A stretch of DNA of 5,575 bases, from positions 9,573-15,147 of the forward strand of contig PBZZ01000033.1 in NCBI GenBank assembly GCA_002730365.1, in the 5' to 3' direction. This stretch comes from Deltaproteobacteria bacterium (GTDB taxonomy: Bacteria; SAR324; NAC60-12). The translations under genes and the position numbers were made by a program. The notes under the pieces were generated by a model. The model was not told the origin of the DNA. It saw only the letters and a program-made list of their open reading frames with translations, and searched no databases. Of this stretch, positions 4,395-5,575 are shown one piece after another. How positions within the stretch are numbered: position 1 is the first letter of the stretch; each line of letters begins with the position of its first letter.

Positions 4395-5575
4395 TCAGGA
4401 TTCCTTCTGATTATCAGGAACCCGGCCACGCAGGGAAATATTATCTTCGATGAAGCGACCTGCTGGAACTATTGTTGCTGGCGCCAGTGTTTGTCGGGCG
4501 CCAATGCGCACTCCATCTCCAATGAACGCACCAAGTTTGGGCAAGCCCGAATCAACGGGTTCGTTGGCAGTAGAGACCACAATATTTTTTCCATCTGAAA
4601 AATGATTCACCGTGGTCAGCGCTGTACCAAGCGAAACTCCTTCCCCGATCACGCTGTCCCCAATGAAAGAGAGTCGTCCCAAGTCAGACTTTCCAAAAAG
4701 TACGCAGTTTTTGAGCTCTGAGCCATAACCGACTACTGAGTTTGGACCGATGGCGCTGAAGGTTCGTACCAACGAATTGTTTCCAATGTAAGAGCCTTCT
4801 CCAATGAAGCACGGACCCTTGAGTACTGCACCACTCTCAATCACAACATTTTGCTCGATCACCACCGGCCCTTCCAACTGAACGTTACCAGCCAATCTAG
4901 TGCTCTGGTGAATATGTGCTGTGCGCCAGGCACTCATCATCATCTGGTTCGCTTCCAGGATGTGCCACGGGTAGATCACATCAATCCAGGTACCCTCCCA
5001 GAGATCTGCATGCAAGCCCTCACTCTGAACCAGATATTGGTAACACGCTTCAATACTCTGATCATGCTGGCGCAGCAGGTCAAAGATTCTCGGCTGCAGA
5101 ACAAATCCACCAGCAAAGACATAATTGCTTTGCACGCGTCCCTGGGGCTTCTCTATGAAGCGGCGGATCTTCATCTCATTGTCTAGGTAGACGTTACCGT
5201 ATTCGTTAGAATTGCGAGGCAGGGTCACCAACGCAACCTCTCGGCCTGTTTCAGCGAAGGCTCGTAGTAGTTGGGGAACAGGATTTCCATCCGCCAGCAC
5301 ATCTCCATAGACTAATAGAAAAGGCTGTCGCTTTAGGTAGGGTTCGCAGCAGGAGAGCGCATGACCAATACCTAGTAGTTCCGACTGCTCCACGTATTCG
5401 AGACTCATTCCGAAGTCGCTTCCATCCCCAAAATGATCTCGCAGAGCCTGCTGCTCATGGTGTACTACGACTAAGGCCTCATGAACTCCAGCGTTGTGCA
5501 GCCCATCAAGAATACTCTCCAAGATGGGGCGGCCTGCAATTCGAATCATTGGCTTGGCGCGAGTCGCTGTAAACG
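4395..5575 (-). CDS. Sugar-1-phosphate nucleotidylyltransferase with left-handed beta-helix domain, 5' end outside window
   Basis: The frame enters from the right edge reading FTATRAKPMIRIAGRPILE. The nucleotide-binding GG.GTR.RP stretch therefore lies outside, and the ATG at 5549 is internal. The N-terminal part is an NTP-transferase (GT-A-like) domain: LLGIGHAL, VYGD with the metal-binding Asp at codon 5303-5301, IEKPQG, and GTWIDVIYPWHILEAN. From about 4900 to the end come hexapeptide repeats of a left-handed beta-helix (VQLEGPVVIEQNVVIESGAV, then IGEGSYIGNNSL), as in GlmU and the archaeal-type bifunctional nucleotidylyltransferase/acetyltransferase. With glmS next door the likely product is a UDP- or other NDP-amino sugar. 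The acetyltransferase half is altered: LGRLSFIGDSVIG has Arg (codon 4676-4674) where GlmU-type proteins have the catalytic His (HLSY.GD), and GTALT replaces GAGT. The acyl-transfer step may be lost or changed. RmlA-like or GDP-mannose-type specificity cannot be excluded. It is the first visible gene of the operon and ends one base before glmS. Confidence 0.85.
   Translation of the reverse strand, partial: FTATRAKPMIRIAGRPILESILDGLHNAGVHEALVVVHHEQQALRDHFGDGSDFGMSLEYVEQSELLGIGHALSCCEPYLKRQPFLLVYGDVLADGNPVPQLLRAFAETGREVALVTLPRNSNEYGNVYLDNEMKIRRFIEKPQGRVQSNYVFAGGFVLQPRIFDLLRQHDQSIEACYQYLVQSEGLHADLWEGTWIDVIYPWHILEANQMMMSAWRTAHIHQSTRLAGNVQLEGPVVIEQNVVIESGAVLKGPCFIGEGSYIGNNSLVRTFSAIGPNSVVGYGSELKNCVLFGKSDLGRLSFIGDSVIGEGVSLGTALTTVNHFSDGKNIVVSTANEPVDSGLPKLGAFIGDGVRIGARQTLAPATIVPAGRFIEDNISLRGRVPDNQKES
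4402..4406 (-). promoter_or_regulatory. Ribosome binding site of glmS
   Basis: On the minus strand AAGGA lies eight bases before the ATG at 4393, inside the last codons of the nucleotidylyltransferase gene. It is correctly placed for the start giving MCGI and fixes the start choice for glmS. Confidence 0.65.

Noticed and set aside
4391..4429. Longer GlmS start at 4429
   Set aside because: It adds 12 residues in front of the catalytic Cys and overlaps the upstream gene; MCGI with AAGGA eight bases upstream at 4393 is the functional start.
5547..5549. ATG at 5549 as start of the nucleotidylyltransferase
   Set aside because: The frame stays open to the edge and encodes FTATRAKP just before it, a conserved part of the domain, so the real start is outside the window.
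1..5575. tRNA, rRNA, CRISPR array, insertion sequence or attachment site
   Set aside because: No regularly spaced repeats, terminal inverted repeats, transposase motifs or RNA-gene signatures were seen, and almost every base is accounted for by coding sequence.

Overview
The window is a compact piece of bacterial chromosome of roughly mid GC content. It holds eight protein-coding genes and only one clear intergenic gap, of 99 bases (1207-1305). Neighbouring genes otherwise overlap or lie one or two bases apart. Shine-Dalgarno sites, a sigma70-like promoter, a two-component receiver domain and a membrane-anchored thioredoxin-like protein with a likely periplasmic domain suggest a Gram-negative, proteobacterium-like organism. 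The sequence alone does not support a species or phylum.

Left part, plus strand (1-400): the 3' end of a response-regulator receiver domain, then a 50-residue, two-helix hydrophobic protein two bases downstream. These converge on a minus-strand pair (392-1206): an HNH-type protein followed by a membrane-anchored thioredoxin-like protein whose start region overlaps the end of the HNH gene. The short gap 1207-1305 carries a good promoter for a plus-strand TerB-like gene (1306-1722).

Right part, minus strand (5575 down to 1719): a tightly packed three-gene operon whose promoter lies beyond the right edge. In order it encodes (1) a sugar-1-phosphate nucleotidylyltransferase fused to a left-handed beta-helix acyltransferase-like domain (5' end missing), (2) GlmS, glutamine--fructose-6-phosphate aminotransferase, one base downstream, and (3) a protein of the homocysteine S-methyltransferase fold that starts inside the glmS stop codon (ATGA). 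The first two fit a route from fructose-6-phosphate to an activated amino sugar for cell wall or surface polysaccharide. The mutase between the two steps is not in the window.

The most notable point is that several proteins keep their fold while losing family hallmark residues. The homocysteine-methyltransferase-like protein has none of the three zinc-binding cysteines. The beta-helix domain has Arg where the GlmU-type catalytic His is expected. GlmS has Phe in place of the Glu of the AGELKHG motif. The thioredoxin-like protein lacks the cis-proline. The operon may therefore be a specialised amino-sugar system with a non-catalytic partner protein. That is inference from residues read by eye, not from computed alignments.
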